The translations under genes were made by a program, and so were the position numbers. Source: an uncultured Bacteroidales bacterium (GTDB lineage: Bacteria; Bacteroidota; Bacteroidia; Bacteroidales; UBA932). Taken from it: DNA of 64,000 bases. The notes beneath the pieces are model-generated. The model did no database searches, was not told where the DNA came from, and was given only the letters and a program-made list of their open reading frames with translations. The DNA lies in assembly GCA_947168065.1 (NCBI GenBank), contig CAMVKH010000002.1, forward strand, positions 62,001 through 126,000. Reading direction: 5' to 3'. Shown here in pieces: positions 42,531 through 50,474 of this stretch. Positions within the stretch are counted from its first letter, which is position 1. Every line of letters starts with the position of its first letter.

Positions 42531-44378
42531 TTATTTCTTGTTCTGCCGCGCCTGTTCCTGCTGGGCCTTGTAGGCGGCTTCCAGACGCTGCTGGAACTTC
42601 GATTTCTTGACAGGTTCCTTCGAATTGGCCTTCTTCTTCAGGTTTTCGTAGATCTTGTCTTCGTCGATGAACCATTTGCGGATGGCCCAGTTCTGCCCGA
42701 TGGTGATGATGTTGGAGAGCAGGTAGTAGTAGCTCAGACCGGCCGAGAGGTTGTTGCAGATGAACACCATCATGATCGGCATCAGCCATACCTGCATGAA
42801 TTCCATGCCGGGCATGGTCTGCGTACTGGCCTGCTGCGACATCGTCATCTTGGAGTAGCCCCACATGGAAACACCCATCAGCAGGGCGAAGAGCGAGATG
42901 TGGTCGCCGTAGAGCGGAATCTTGAAGCCGAAGTCCAGGATCGAGTCGTAGGCGCTCAGGTCGTGGCACCAGAGGAAGCCCTGCTGGCGCAGCTCGATGG
43001 AAGCCGGGAAGAAGCGGAACATGGCCCACAGGATCGGGAACTGGAGCAGGATGGGGAGGCATCCGCCCCACATGCTCACGCCGGCCCGCTTGTAGAGGTC
43101 CATGGTGGCCTGCTGCTTCTTCATGGCATCTTCCTGGCGGGGATACTTCTCGTTGATCTTGTCGATCTCGGGTTTGAGCACCCGCATCTTGGCGGTGGAC
43201 GCGTAGGATTTCCAGGTGAGCGGCGAAATCACAAGCTTGATCATGATGGTCAGGATCAGGATGATCAGGCCGTAGCTGCTGATGAAACGGCTCAGCCAGT
43301 TGAAGGTCGGGATGATGACAAAGCGGCTGATGGTGCCGATGACCTTGCCGCCCAGCGGAATCACCTTCTCAAAGTCTTCGCCGTAGCTCTTCAGGGTGTA
43401 GAAGTGGTTCGGACCGAAGTAGAAATTGAAGGGGAGGGTGAAGTCGGCGCTGCGGCTGTCGAGGGCGACGCTCATCTCGGCGCCCGACTGCATCAGGTTG
43501 CCTTCGGGATCCTTGTCGGGATAGAAGCGGTTGACCAGCTTGCCGGCGGGGAAACCGTTCTCCGATACGAAGATGGCCGAGAAGAACTGCTGCTGGAAGC
43601 CGAACCAGCGGATGGTGGAGTTGAAATTTTCCTCCGCCATGTCGCGGCGCTTGCCCAGTGTCTTTACTTCGTTGTTGGCCAGATATTTATAGGCGACACC
43701 CGAGTAGTTGCGCTCGTTCTGGTAGCCTTTCTCGAGGCGGGGCACGTCGAGCACCCACTTGAGGGTCATCTGTCCGGTGCGGCGGTCAAGTACCTGGTCC
43801 ATGCCCACGAAGTGCAGCCGGTAGCCCAGCATGTAGCTGTCGCTGGCCAGGGAGTACACGGCGTCCACCCAGGCATGCTCCTCGAACTGGAGGCGCAGGG
43901 TAAGGGTGCTGTCGGTGCTCTCGACGGGGCGGAAATGCAGGTCGCTGGTATTCACCCACTGGTTGGTGTTGAGCTCCAGGTCGAAGAGACTCTTGTTGGG
44001 ACGCACCAGGAAGAGGGCGGCGCTGTCATAGGTGTAGTAGTCCTTGATGCGCACCTCGTAGGGCTGGGCGCCCTTGGAGCTGATCCGGATGGCGACCTTG
44101 TCGTTTTCCAGGGTATAGTAGGCGGTTTCGGCCTGACTGGCCTGGTTGAGGTACTGGTCCTGATAGTCTTCACCGGCTTCCGGGACGATTTCGTCGAGGC
44201 CGGTGGTGTCGGCGTCTGCTTCCTCGCCGCGTTCAAGGGCGGCGACGGTGGCCAGGGAATCCCGCAGGAGAGCCTCCTGCTGGCGCTGGTTGACCTGCTT
44301 GGTGTTGTACCAGCTGAACAACAGCAGGATAACGCCGATCAGGGCAAAGCCGATGATGCTGCTTCTCTTGTCGTTCAT
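42531..44378 (-). CDS. yidC: Membrane protein insertase YidC
   Basis: 615 residues. It inserts and folds inner-membrane proteins. An N-terminal transmembrane segment (about 8-24), a large periplasmic beta-sandwich domain (about 90-340) and the conserved C-terminal Oxa1/YidC core follow. The core includes YGLIILILTIMIKLVISPLTWKSY and KINEKYPRQEDAMKKQQATMDLYKRAGVSMWGGCLPILLQFPILWAMF. The C-terminal tail is Lys/Gln-rich, as in Bacteroidota YidC. It follows the DUF349 gene by 3 bases and precedes yggS by 6. Confidence 0.97.
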   Translation of the reverse strand: MNDKRSSIIGFALIGVILLLFSWYNTKQVNQRQQEALLRDSLATVAALERGEEADADTTGLDEIVPEAGEDYQDQYLNQASQAETAYYTLENDKVAIRISSKGAQPYEVRIKDYYTYDSAALFLVRPNKSLFDLELNTNQWVNTSDLHFRPVESTDSTLTLRLQFEEHAWVDAVYSLASDSYMLGYRLHFVGMDQVLDRRTGQMTLKWVLDVPRLEKGYQNERNYSGVAYKYLANNEVKTLGKRRDMAEENFNSTIRWFGFQQQFFSAIFVSENGFPAGKLVNRFYPDKDPEGNLMQSGAEMSVALDSRSADFTLPFNFYFGPNHFYTLKSYGEDFEKVIPLGGKVIGTISRFVIIPTFNWLSRFISSYGLIILILTIMIKLVISPLTWKSYASTAKMRVLKPEIDKINEKYPRQEDAMKKQQATMDLYKRAGVSMWGGCLPILLQFPILWAMFRFFPASIELRQQGFLWCHDLSAYDSILDFGFKIPLYGDHISLFALLMGVSMWGYSKMTMSQQASTQTMPGMEFMQVWLMPIMMVFICNNLSAGLSYYYLLSNIITIGQNWAIRKWFIDEDKIYENLKKKANSKEPVKKSKFQQRLEAAYKAQQEQARQNKK

Positions 44379-44381
44379 GCG

Positions 44382-46253
44382 CTACTCCTGCTCGTGCTGA
44401 CGGTCGAATTCCTTGATCTCTTCTTCGAGCTGGGCAAGTTCCTGTCGGGCGATGTCAATCTTCTTGTTGAGCTCTTCCAGCAGGGCCTCGGCGTTCTTCG
44501 AAGAGGCGAAGAAGCCCATGTTGTTCTCCCAGGTGGCGATCTCCTGTTCCTTCTTCATGAATTTCTGGACCAGACGGTCGCGTTCGCTGCGGACGGTGCG
44601 CTCGGCTTTGCCGGCGAAGCGGCCGGCCGACTCGCGGAATTCACCGAATTTTTCGCTGACAGCCTTGCGGAACGCCTCCTGGATGCGGGCCTTTTCCTTG
44701 AAAGGCACGAAGCCGATGGCATTCCAGCGCTCCTGGAATTCGTGCAGGGCTTCGCGGGCTTCTTCCTTGCCCTCCACCTCGAAGGCACGGATCTCGTCGA
44801 TGAGCTCGCGTTTCTTCCGGAGGTTTTCGGTCTGCTCGGAGTTCATGCTGCCGAAGTGCTTGTCGCGATTGTCGAAGAAGGCGTCGCAGGCGGCGCGGAA
44901 GCGCTTCCAGACCTGCTCGGATTTCTTGCGGGAGACGGGGCCGATCTCTTTCCACTGCTTCTGAAGTTCGATGAAGGCTTCGGAAGTCTTCTTCCAGTCG
45001 TCGTTGTCTTTCAGGGCCTCGGCCTTCTCGCAGAGTTCCAGCTTCTTGGTCAGGTTGTCCTGCATCTGGTTCTTGAAGTCGGAATAGAATTCACGCTTCT
45101 TGGCGAAGAACTCGTCGCAGGCGGCGCGGAAACGGTCGTATACTTTCTGGTTGTCTTTCTTGGAGGCGAAACCGATCTTCTTCCATTCTTTCTGGATGTT
45201 CTCGATATCCTTGGTCAGGGCGTTCCAGTCGGTGGAATCCTTGATTTCGGTCTGGGCGATGGCTTCCACCTTCTCGCAGAGGGCCGTCTTGGCTTCCAGG
45301 TTCTCTTTCTGGTTGCCCTTCTGGCTCTCGAAGAAAGCCTGGTGTTTCTTGTTGATCACGGCGGTGGCGGCGCGGAAACGCTCCCACACCGATTCGCGGA
45401 ATTCCTTGCTCACCGGACCCAGTTCCTTCCACTGCTCGTGGAGTTTCTGCAGGGTGCGGAAGGCGCCCACGACATCTTCCTGCTCGGCGAGATTCTCTGC
45501 CTTCTCGCAGAGGTTCTCCTTCGCTTCGAGGTTCTTCTTGAAGTCGAGGTCGCGGAACTCCTTGTTGATCTTCACATAGTCGTAGAATTTCTCCACGTAG
45601 TGCTGGTAGGTGTCGTACAGGTCCTTGACCCTGGCCTGCGGCACGGGGCCGATGGCACGCCAGCGGTTCTGGATCTCGCGGAAGCGGGGGAAGGTCTGGT
45701 TGAGGTCTTCGCTGGCTTCGACGAGGGCCTTGAGGTCTTCGATCACGGCGAGCTTGGCCTGGTAGTTTTCTTCCTTGTTCTTCTCGAGTTCCTGGGTGTA
45801 GGCGGAACGCCTTACCTTATATTGGCTGTAAAGATCCTTGAATCCGCGTTCGATCTCGGCGAAAGGATTGACGGAGACGGGCTCGTCGGCCGGCGCTTCG
45901 GCGTTTTCAGCCGCTTCGGCGGGCTGCTCGAGGCCCGAGGCGATCTTTTCTTTGCGCAGGTTCTTGTAGAATGCCGCCTTGAGGGCTTCGGCATGCTTGT
46001 AGAGCTGCTGCATGTTCTCGCCGTCAATCAGGCTCTTGAACGTGTCGACAATCTCCTTGAGACCCTGGTTCGAAAAATCCGTCTTTTCGTTTTCCGTTTC
46101 TTTTGCGGTTTCCGTTTCGGTTTCGGCCGCCGGCTCGGCAGGGGTTTCCACTTGCGTTTCCACTTGGGGCTCCGCCTGGGTTTCGACAGCTTCTTCCTTT
46201 ACTTCTACGGGCTGTTCCTCGATGGGAGCAACCGGGTTCAGATCTTCACTCAT
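44382..46253 (-). CDS. DUF349 repeat protein (623 residues)
   Basis: An acidic, low-complexity N-terminus (residues 1-65, Glu/Thr/Val-rich) is followed by five clear repeats of the DUF349 type, for example QWKELGPVSKEFRESVWERF, EWKKIGFASKKDNQKVYDRF and QWKEIGPVSRKKSEQVWKRF. They form a long highly charged helical, coiled-coil-like rod. There is no signal peptide. DUF349 proteins are linked to RNA or ribosome association in some bacteria, but their role in Bacteroidota is open. It is first in the operon with yidC and divergent from trmD. Confidence 0.88.
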   Translation of the reverse strand: MSEDLNPVAPIEEQPVEVKEEAVETQAEPQVETQVETPAEPAAETETETAKETENEKTDFSNQGLKEIVDTFKSLIDGENMQQLYKHAEALKAAFYKNLRKEKIASGLEQPAEAAENAEAPADEPVSVNPFAEIERGFKDLYSQYKVRRSAYTQELEKNKEENYQAKLAVIEDLKALVEASEDLNQTFPRFREIQNRWRAIGPVPQARVKDLYDTYQHYVEKFYDYVKINKEFRDLDFKKNLEAKENLCEKAENLAEQEDVVGAFRTLQKLHEQWKELGPVSKEFRESVWERFRAATAVINKKHQAFFESQKGNQKENLEAKTALCEKVEAIAQTEIKDSTDWNALTKDIENIQKEWKKIGFASKKDNQKVYDRFRAACDEFFAKKREFYSDFKNQMQDNLTKKLELCEKAEALKDNDDWKKTSEAFIELQKQWKEIGPVSRKKSEQVWKRFRAACDAFFDNRDKHFGSMNSEQTENLRKKRELIDEIRAFEVEGKEEAREALHEFQERWNAIGFVPFKEKARIQEAFRKAVSEKFGEFRESAGRFAGKAERTVRSERDRLVQKFMKKEQEIATWENNMGFFASSKNAEALLEELNKKIDIARQELAQLEEEIKEFDRQHEQE

Positions 46254-46281
46254 GACTTTACATGTTTTTAATAGTAGCTTG

Positions 46282-46289
46282 CAAATATA
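46282..46289 (-). promoter_or_regulatory. -7 element TATATTTG of the DUF349-yidC operon
   Basis: Matches TAnnTTTG on the minus strand, 28 bases before the ATG at 46253. Confidence 0.55.
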
Positions 46290-46311
46290 GTCTTTTTTTA
46301 TAAATAATCGC

Positions 46312-46319
46312 TATTTTTG
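46312..46319 (+). promoter_or_regulatory. -7 element TATTTTTG upstream of trmD
   Basis: Matches TAnnTTTG, 19 bases before the trmD ATG, and divergent from the DUF349 promoter. Confidence 0.55.
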
Positions 46320-46338
46320 TGGGACCGAAGAAAAGCCT

Positions 46339-47013
46339 ATGAGAATCGATATTCTGACCGTCGTTCCGGAACTGCTCGAGAGCCCGCTGGGCTATTCCAT
46401 CGTCAAGCGCGCCCAGGACAAAGGGCTCGTTGAAATCCACGTCCACAATATCCGTGAATACGGCAAGGGCCGCTGGCGCCAGGTCGACGACTACAGTTTC
46501 GGCGGTGACGCCGGCATGGTGATGATGATTGAGCCGGTCTATACCCTGATGGAGAAGCTCAAGGCCGAGCGTCATTACGACGAGATCATCTTCACTTCGC
46601 CCGATGGGGAGCCTTTTACACAGGCCGTTGCCAACGAGCTGTCCATCAAGGAGAACCTCCTGATTCTCTGCGGCCATTACAAGGGCGTGGACCATCGCAT
46701 CCGCGAGCATCTGATTACGCGCGAGATCACGGTGGGGGATTACGTGCTTTCCGGCGGTGAGATCCCGGCCGCCATCATTACCGACGCCGTCGTACGGCTG
46801 CTGCCGGGCGCCCTCGGCGACGAGACCTCCGCTCTTTCGGACTCGTTCCAGGATGGCCTGCTGGCCCCGCCGGTCTACACCCGTCCCGCCGAATTCAACG
46901 GCTGGAAAGTGCCCGAAGTCCTGTTGTCGGGCGACCCCAAAAAAATCGCTGCATGGCAGGACGAACAGGCCCTCGCCCGCACGAAGGCCCTGCGCCCGGA
47001 ATTGCTGAAATAG
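46339..47013 (+). CDS. trmD: tRNA (guanine37-N1)-methyltransferase TrmD
   Basis: 224 residues. It makes m1G37 in tRNAs to prevent frameshifting. SPOUT trefoil-knot motifs: [16 protein letters not shown], the [16 protein letters not shown] loop, [26 protein letters not shown] and the dimer-interface [19 protein letters not shown]. It is convergent with the aldo/keto reductase gene, 3 bases apart. Confidence 0.97.
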   Translation: MRIDILTVVPELLESPLGYSIVKRAQDKGLVEIHVHNIREYGKGRWRQVDDYSFGGDAGMVMMIEPVYTLMEKLKAERHYDEIIFTSPDGEPFTQAVANELSIKENLLILCGHYKGVDHRIREHLITREITVGDYVLSGGEIPAAIITDAVVRLLPGALGDETSALSDSFQDGLLAPPVYTRPAEFNGWKVPEVLLSGDPKKIAAWQDEQALARTKALRPELLK

Positions 47014-47016
47014 CCT

Positions 47017-48033
47017 TTACCGTAACTGGATGGGAGCAGAGAGCTCCTCGATGCGCTGCAGTTCCGCGGCGCTGAACGCGGTATTGTCCAGGGTCTGGAG
47101 GTTGTCCGCCAGCTGGCTCACGGAGCTGGCGCCGATGATGACCGAGGTCACGCGGCTGTCGTTGAGCAGCCAGGCCAGGGCCATCTGGGCGAGGCTCTGC
47201 CCGCGCTGGAGCGCCAGTTCGTTCAGCGCTTTCAACGCTTCCAGCATGCCGGACGTAAGCATTTCTTCCCGCAGGGAAGACCCGCGGCGCGCCATGCGGG
47301 AATCGGCCGGGACGCCGTTGAGGTAGCGGCCCGTCAGCAGGCCCTGCTGGAGCGGCGAGAACGCGATGAAGCCGGCGCCGTGCGCATGGCAGAGGTCGAT
47401 CAGGCCCTTTTCCTGCGGAACGCGGTCCATGATGTTGTAGCGGTCCTGATAGAGCAGGCAGGGTACGTCGTGCGCCGCGAGATAGCGGTACGCTTCCTGC
47501 GCCTTGTCGGCGGGATAGCGTGACAGACCCACGTACAGCGCCTTCCCCTGGCGGACGGCATCCACCAGCGCCTGCATCGTTTCCTCAATGGGGGTTTCCG
47601 GGTCCCAGCGATGGGAGTAAAAGATGTCCACATAGTCGAGCTTCATCCGCCGCAGGCTCTGGTCCAGGCTGGCCATCAGGTACTTGCGGGAGCCGAAATT
47701 GCCGTAGGGACCGGGCCACATGTCCCAGCCCGCCTTGGTGCTGATGAACAGCTCGTCGCGGTAGGGGCGGAAGGAGGCCTCCATCAGCCGGCCGAAATTC
47801 TCCTCCGCCGTGCCGTATTCCGGGCCGTAGTTGTTCGCCAGGTCGAAGTGGCAGATGCCCTTGTCGAAAGCGTAGTGGGCCATCGCCTTCACGTCCTGGA
47901 AGGGTTTGTAGGAGCCGAAGTTGTGCCACAGACCCAGGGAAAGGGCGGGAAGCTGGATGCCGGAACGTCCGCAGCGGCGGTAGTTCATCGTTTCGTACCG
48001 GTTGGAGGAAGGGGAGTAGACAGGTTCAACCAT
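47017..48033 (-). CDS. Aldo/keto reductase, L-glyceraldehyde-3-phosphate reductase-like
   Basis: 338 residues from ATG 48033. NADPH-dependent AKR fold with the catalytic set Asp-Tyr-Lys-His in FDLANNYGPEYGTAEENFG, STKAGWDMWPGPYG and VDIFYSHRWDPETP. The WPGPYGNFGSRKYL segment is typical of the YghZ/Gpr branch, which reduces L-glyceraldehyde-3-phosphate and methylglyoxal. The promoter element TATATTTG is at 48064-48057 (minus), divergent from the two-component genes. Confidence 0.88.
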   Translation of the reverse strand: MVEPVYSPSSNRYETMNYRRCGRSGIQLPALSLGLWHNFGSYKPFQDVKAMAHYAFDKGICHFDLANNYGPEYGTAEENFGRLMEASFRPYRDELFISTKAGWDMWPGPYGNFGSRKYLMASLDQSLRRMKLDYVDIFYSHRWDPETPIEETMQALVDAVRQGKALYVGLSRYPADKAQEAYRYLAAHDVPCLLYQDRYNIMDRVPQEKGLIDLCHAHGAGFIAFSPLQQGLLTGRYLNGVPADSRMARRGSSLREEMLTSGMLEALKALNELALQRGQSLAQMALAWLLNDSRVTSVIIGASSVSQLADNLQTLDNTAFSAAELQRIEELSAPIQLR

Positions 48034-48056
48034 GATGGATTCTTTTTTACTTGCTA

Positions 48057-48064
48057 CAAATATA
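48057..48064 (-). promoter_or_regulatory. -7 element TATATTTG of the aldo/keto reductase gene
   Basis: Matches TAnnTTTG on the minus strand, 23 bases before the ATG at 48033. Confidence 0.55.
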
Positions 48065-48099
48065 ATCTTTTTCTGATAGCGCAAGTGGGGAGTTTTTTG

Positions 48100-48107
48100 T
48101 AATTTTG
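48100..48107 (+). promoter_or_regulatory. -7 element TAATTTTG of the response regulator gene
   Basis: Matches TAnnTTTG. A possible TTG start at 48105 falls inside it, so ATG 48117, 9 bases further on, is the start and the leader is very short. Confidence 0.55.
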
Positions 48108-48116
48108 GCTTCGCTT

Positions 48117-49448
48117 ATGACGCTCAGAAAGGGAAAAATCCTTATTGTAGATGACAACGCCGGCATCCGCCAGGCGTTGCAGATCCTGTTGCCGGCGCAT
48201 TTTTCGGAGGTGGAAACGCTGCCTTCTCCGAGGACACTGGTCGGCATGCTGGAGCATTTCCGGCCCGACGTGGTGCTGCTGGACATGAATTTCAACACTT
48301 CGATCAATACGGGAAATGAGGGCCTTTACTGGGCCGGGGAGATCAAGAAGATGATGCCGGAAGTGGAAGTGGTGCTGTTTACGGCCTATGCCGACATCCA
48401 GCTGGCGGTGGAAGGCATGAAGCGCGGCGCTTTCGATTTCATCGTGAAGCCCTGGGACAACGACAAACTCATCGAGGTGCTGACCGCAGCGCGGGACAAG
48501 GCCCGGAAGGCGATGGGGCGGGATGAACGGAAGGCCGATGCACCGGCTGGCGACAGCCCGATGTTCTGGGGCAGTTCCAAGGCGATGGCAGCCATCCGGA
48601 AGACCATCGACAAGATTGCCCCGACCGATGCCACCGTCCTGATTACGGGCGAGAACGGTACCGGCAAGGATGTGCTGGCGCGGGAGATACACGCGCACAG
48701 CCTCCGAAGCGGGAAGCCGATGGTCGCCGTTGACGCAGGCGCCATTACGGAGACGCTGTTCGAAAGCGAATTGTTCGGCCACGTGAAAGGCGCTTTCACC
48801 GATGCGCACACGGATCATGTGGGCAAGTTCGAACAGGCCGACGGCGGCACGCTCTTCCTGGATGAAATCGGCAATATTCCGTTGCACCTGCAGGCCAAGC
48901 TGCTGCGGGTGATCCAAAACCGCAACGTGGTGCGCGTGGGTGGCACGCAGGCCATTCCGGTGAACATCCGGCTCATCTGCGCAACGAACATGGACCTGGC
49001 GGCACTGGTCCGGGAAGGACGCTTCCGCGAGGACCTGTATTATCGAATCAATACGGTCCATATCGCACTGCCGTCGCTCCGGGAACGCCGGGAGGACATC
49101 GTGCCGCTGGCGGAGCTGTTCCTGGAACGCTTTGCCCGGAAGTACCACCGGCCTTTGCGCGGCATCGCTCCCGATGCGGCAGCCATGCTGACGGAAGGTC
49201 GCTGGAACGGCAATATCCGCGAACTGCAGAACTGCGTCGAGAAGGCGGTCATCCTGTCGGAAGGAACGGTCCTGGCTCCGAAAGATTTTCAGTTGGATGT
49301 CCGGGTGGTACCTGACATGACGGGAGACGAGGAACGGCAGGTCCGCGAAGCGGTCGCACGCTGCAACGGCAATATCTCTGCTGCCGCCAAGATGCTGGGC
49401 GTCAGCCGCCCTACGCTCTACGCCAAAATGAAGAAATACGGGCTGTAA
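48117..49448 (+). CDS. NtrC-type sigma-54-dependent response regulator
   Basis: 443 residues from ATG 48117. The receiver domain has Asp12-Asp13 (IVDDN), the phosphorylation site Asp56 (VVLLDMNF) and the switch KPWDNDKL. The AAA+ domain (about 140-370) has Walker A GENGTGKD, a GAFTDA loop (the sigma-54 contact loop, usually GAFTGA), Walker B GGTLFLDEIGNI and arginine fingers near LRERREDIVPLAELF. The Fis-type HTH (about 405-441) reads ARCNGNISAAAKMLGVSRPT. The kinase gene follows 3 bases later. The expected target is the sigma-54 promoter at 50430-50445 in front of the TolC gene. Confidence 0.95.
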   Translation: MTLRKGKILIVDDNAGIRQALQILLPAHFSEVETLPSPRTLVGMLEHFRPDVVLLDMNFNTSINTGNEGLYWAGEIKKMMPEVEVVLFTAYADIQLAVEGMKRGAFDFIVKPWDNDKLIEVLTAARDKARKAMGRDERKADAPAGDSPMFWGSSKAMAAIRKTIDKIAPTDATVLITGENGTGKDVLAREIHAHSLRSGKPMVAVDAGAITETLFESELFGHVKGAFTDAHTDHVGKFEQADGGTLFLDEIGNIPLHLQAKLLRVIQNRNVVRVGGTQAIPVNIRLICATNMDLAALVREGRFREDLYYRINTVHIALPSLRERREDIVPLAELFLERFARKYHRPLRGIAPDAAAMLTEGRWNGNIRELQNCVEKAVILSEGTVLAPKDFQLDVRVVPDMTGDEERQVREAVARCNGNISAAAKMLGVSRPTLYAKMKKYGL

Positions 49449-49451
49449 TCT

Positions 49452-50327
49452 ATGTCCACCTGGCAAATCATCCTTCTCTGCGTCATCGTTGCCGTCATCG
49501 CGGCAGTGATTGCGACCCTCCGGACCCGCCGGAGGGACATCAAGAAGGTGGCCTACATGATGGATGCGATGGAGGACGGGGAACTGAATTTCCGTTTTCA
49601 GGACAGAAATAAGTTCAACCGTACGCTGAACCGCATCCGGACCATCTTCGAGAAACAGCGCCAGGCCCACGAGCAGGATTCCTGGACCAAGCTCATCCGC
49701 GTGCTCACGCACGAGATCATGAATACGGTGTCGCCCATCGCCTCCTTGAGCGATTATCTGTCCAAATCGATCGAAGAGGACGACTATCGCAAGGAGGATA
49801 TCCGGACGGGGCTGGACACCATCAGTGATTCGTCCAGGAACCTCATCAAGTTTGTGGAGACCTACCGGCAGCTTTCCGGCGTGGCCAAGCCGGTCCGTCA
49901 CGCCATCGATCTGCAAGAGCTGATGGACAAGGTGATTTCGCTGGACAGCGAGTATGCCGCCAGCTGTGGCGCCACTTGCCTGTATCGTCCGGAGGAGGAC
50001 GACTTGATGATCTATGCCGACGAAGGCCAGATTTCCCAGATACTCATCAACCTCATCAAGAATGCCCTGCAGGCCGGGGCCCGGCACATCGACATCAGCG
50101 CGCGGATGGGGGAAGAGGATGAGACCATCATCCTGGTGGCCAACGACGGCGAAGCGATTCCGGTCTCCGCGCAGGAACAGATCTTTGTGCCGTTCTACAC
50201 CACCAAGCAGGAAGGCTCGGGCATCGGCCTCTCCCTGGCCCGCCAGATCATGCGGCAGCACAACGGCACCATCGACCTCGTCCGGAGCGACGCGGAGCGG
50301 ACGGTCTTCCAGCTGGTGTTCCGATAG
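49452..50327 (+). CDS. Histidine kinase with one transmembrane anchor and no sensory domain
   Basis: 291 residues. One N-terminal transmembrane helix (about 4-22) is followed directly by a short HAMP-like linker and the DHp helix with phospho-accepting His87 in RVLTHEIMNTVSPIASLS. The HATPase domain has N-box ILINLIKNALQAGA, G1 VANDGEAIPV and G2 GSGIGLSLARQIM. It has essentially no periplasmic loop, so it probably reads a signal through the membrane or through a partner such as the downstream transporter. It pairs with the response regulator 3 bases upstream. Confidence 0.93.
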   Translation: MSTWQIILLCVIVAVIAAVIATLRTRRRDIKKVAYMMDAMEDGELNFRFQDRNKFNRTLNRIRTIFEKQRQAHEQDSWTKLIRVLTHEIMNTVSPIASLSDYLSKSIEEDDYRKEDIRTGLDTISDSSRNLIKFVETYRQLSGVAKPVRHAIDLQELMDKVISLDSEYAASCGATCLYRPEEDDLMIYADEGQISQILINLIKNALQAGARHIDISARMGEEDETIILVANDGEAIPVSAQEQIFVPFYTTKQEGSGIGLSLARQIMRQHNGTIDLVRSDAERTVFQLVFR

Positions 50328-50330
50328 GCG

Positions 50331-50385
50331 AAAGTGTAAAGACAGTTGTAAAGAAAGTGTAAAGTCTTGACAGGCTTTACACTTT
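50331..50385. promoter_or_regulatory. Three AAAGTGTAAAG boxes: probable enhancer sites for the NtrC-type regulator
   Basis: AAAGTGTAAAG at 50331-50341 and 50354-50364 in direct orientation, and its exact inverse CTTTACACTTT at 50375-50385. A partial TTGTAAAG is at 50346-50353. The last two form an 11-bp palindrome with a 10-base centre. They lie about 45-100 bases upstream of the sigma-54 -24 box, the normal place for enhancer sites. The palindrome followed by TTTTTG could also terminate the kinase transcript. Confidence 0.65.
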
Positions 50386-50429
50386 TTGTTTTCTAATTAG
50401 TTGATTGTAAATCAGGTTGTTACTTGTTT

Positions 50430-50445
50430 TGGCACGGCGGGTGTT
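50430..50445 (+). promoter_or_regulatory. Sigma-54-type promoter upstream of the TolC-HlyD-permease operon
   Basis: TTGGCACG (50429-50436) is a perfect -24 element. Ten bases after its GG comes GT (50443-50444) in place of the canonical GC of the -12 element, within GTGTT. Predicted transcription start is near 50456, about 19 bases before the TolC ATG. Confidence 0.65.
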
Positions 50446-50474
50446 GTTTTCCGGGTGTAAAGGAAGAAAACAAC

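Noticed and set aside
42489-46271. A 1260-codon open frame on the plus strand, antisense to yidC and the DUF349 gene
   Set aside because: It is the reverse image of strongly conserved genes in GC-rich DNA, with Leu/Glu/Val-rich low-complexity composition and no recognisable domain.
48780-48830. Loss of sigma-54 contact because the loop reads GAFTDA instead of GAFTGA
   Set aside because: The first four loop residues are intact, the rest of the AAA+ domain is complete and a good -24 element is next door, so inactivity is not supported.
48054-50261. A 735-codon minus-strand open frame opposite the two-component genes
   Set aside because: Both two-component proteins have complete motif sets on the plus strand; the antisense frame has none.
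50354-50390. The AAAGTGTAAAG palindrome as only a terminator
   Set aside because: Stem plus T-run would allow termination, but a third copy upstream without a partner and the position ahead of a sigma-54 promoter favour regulator sites; both roles may hold.
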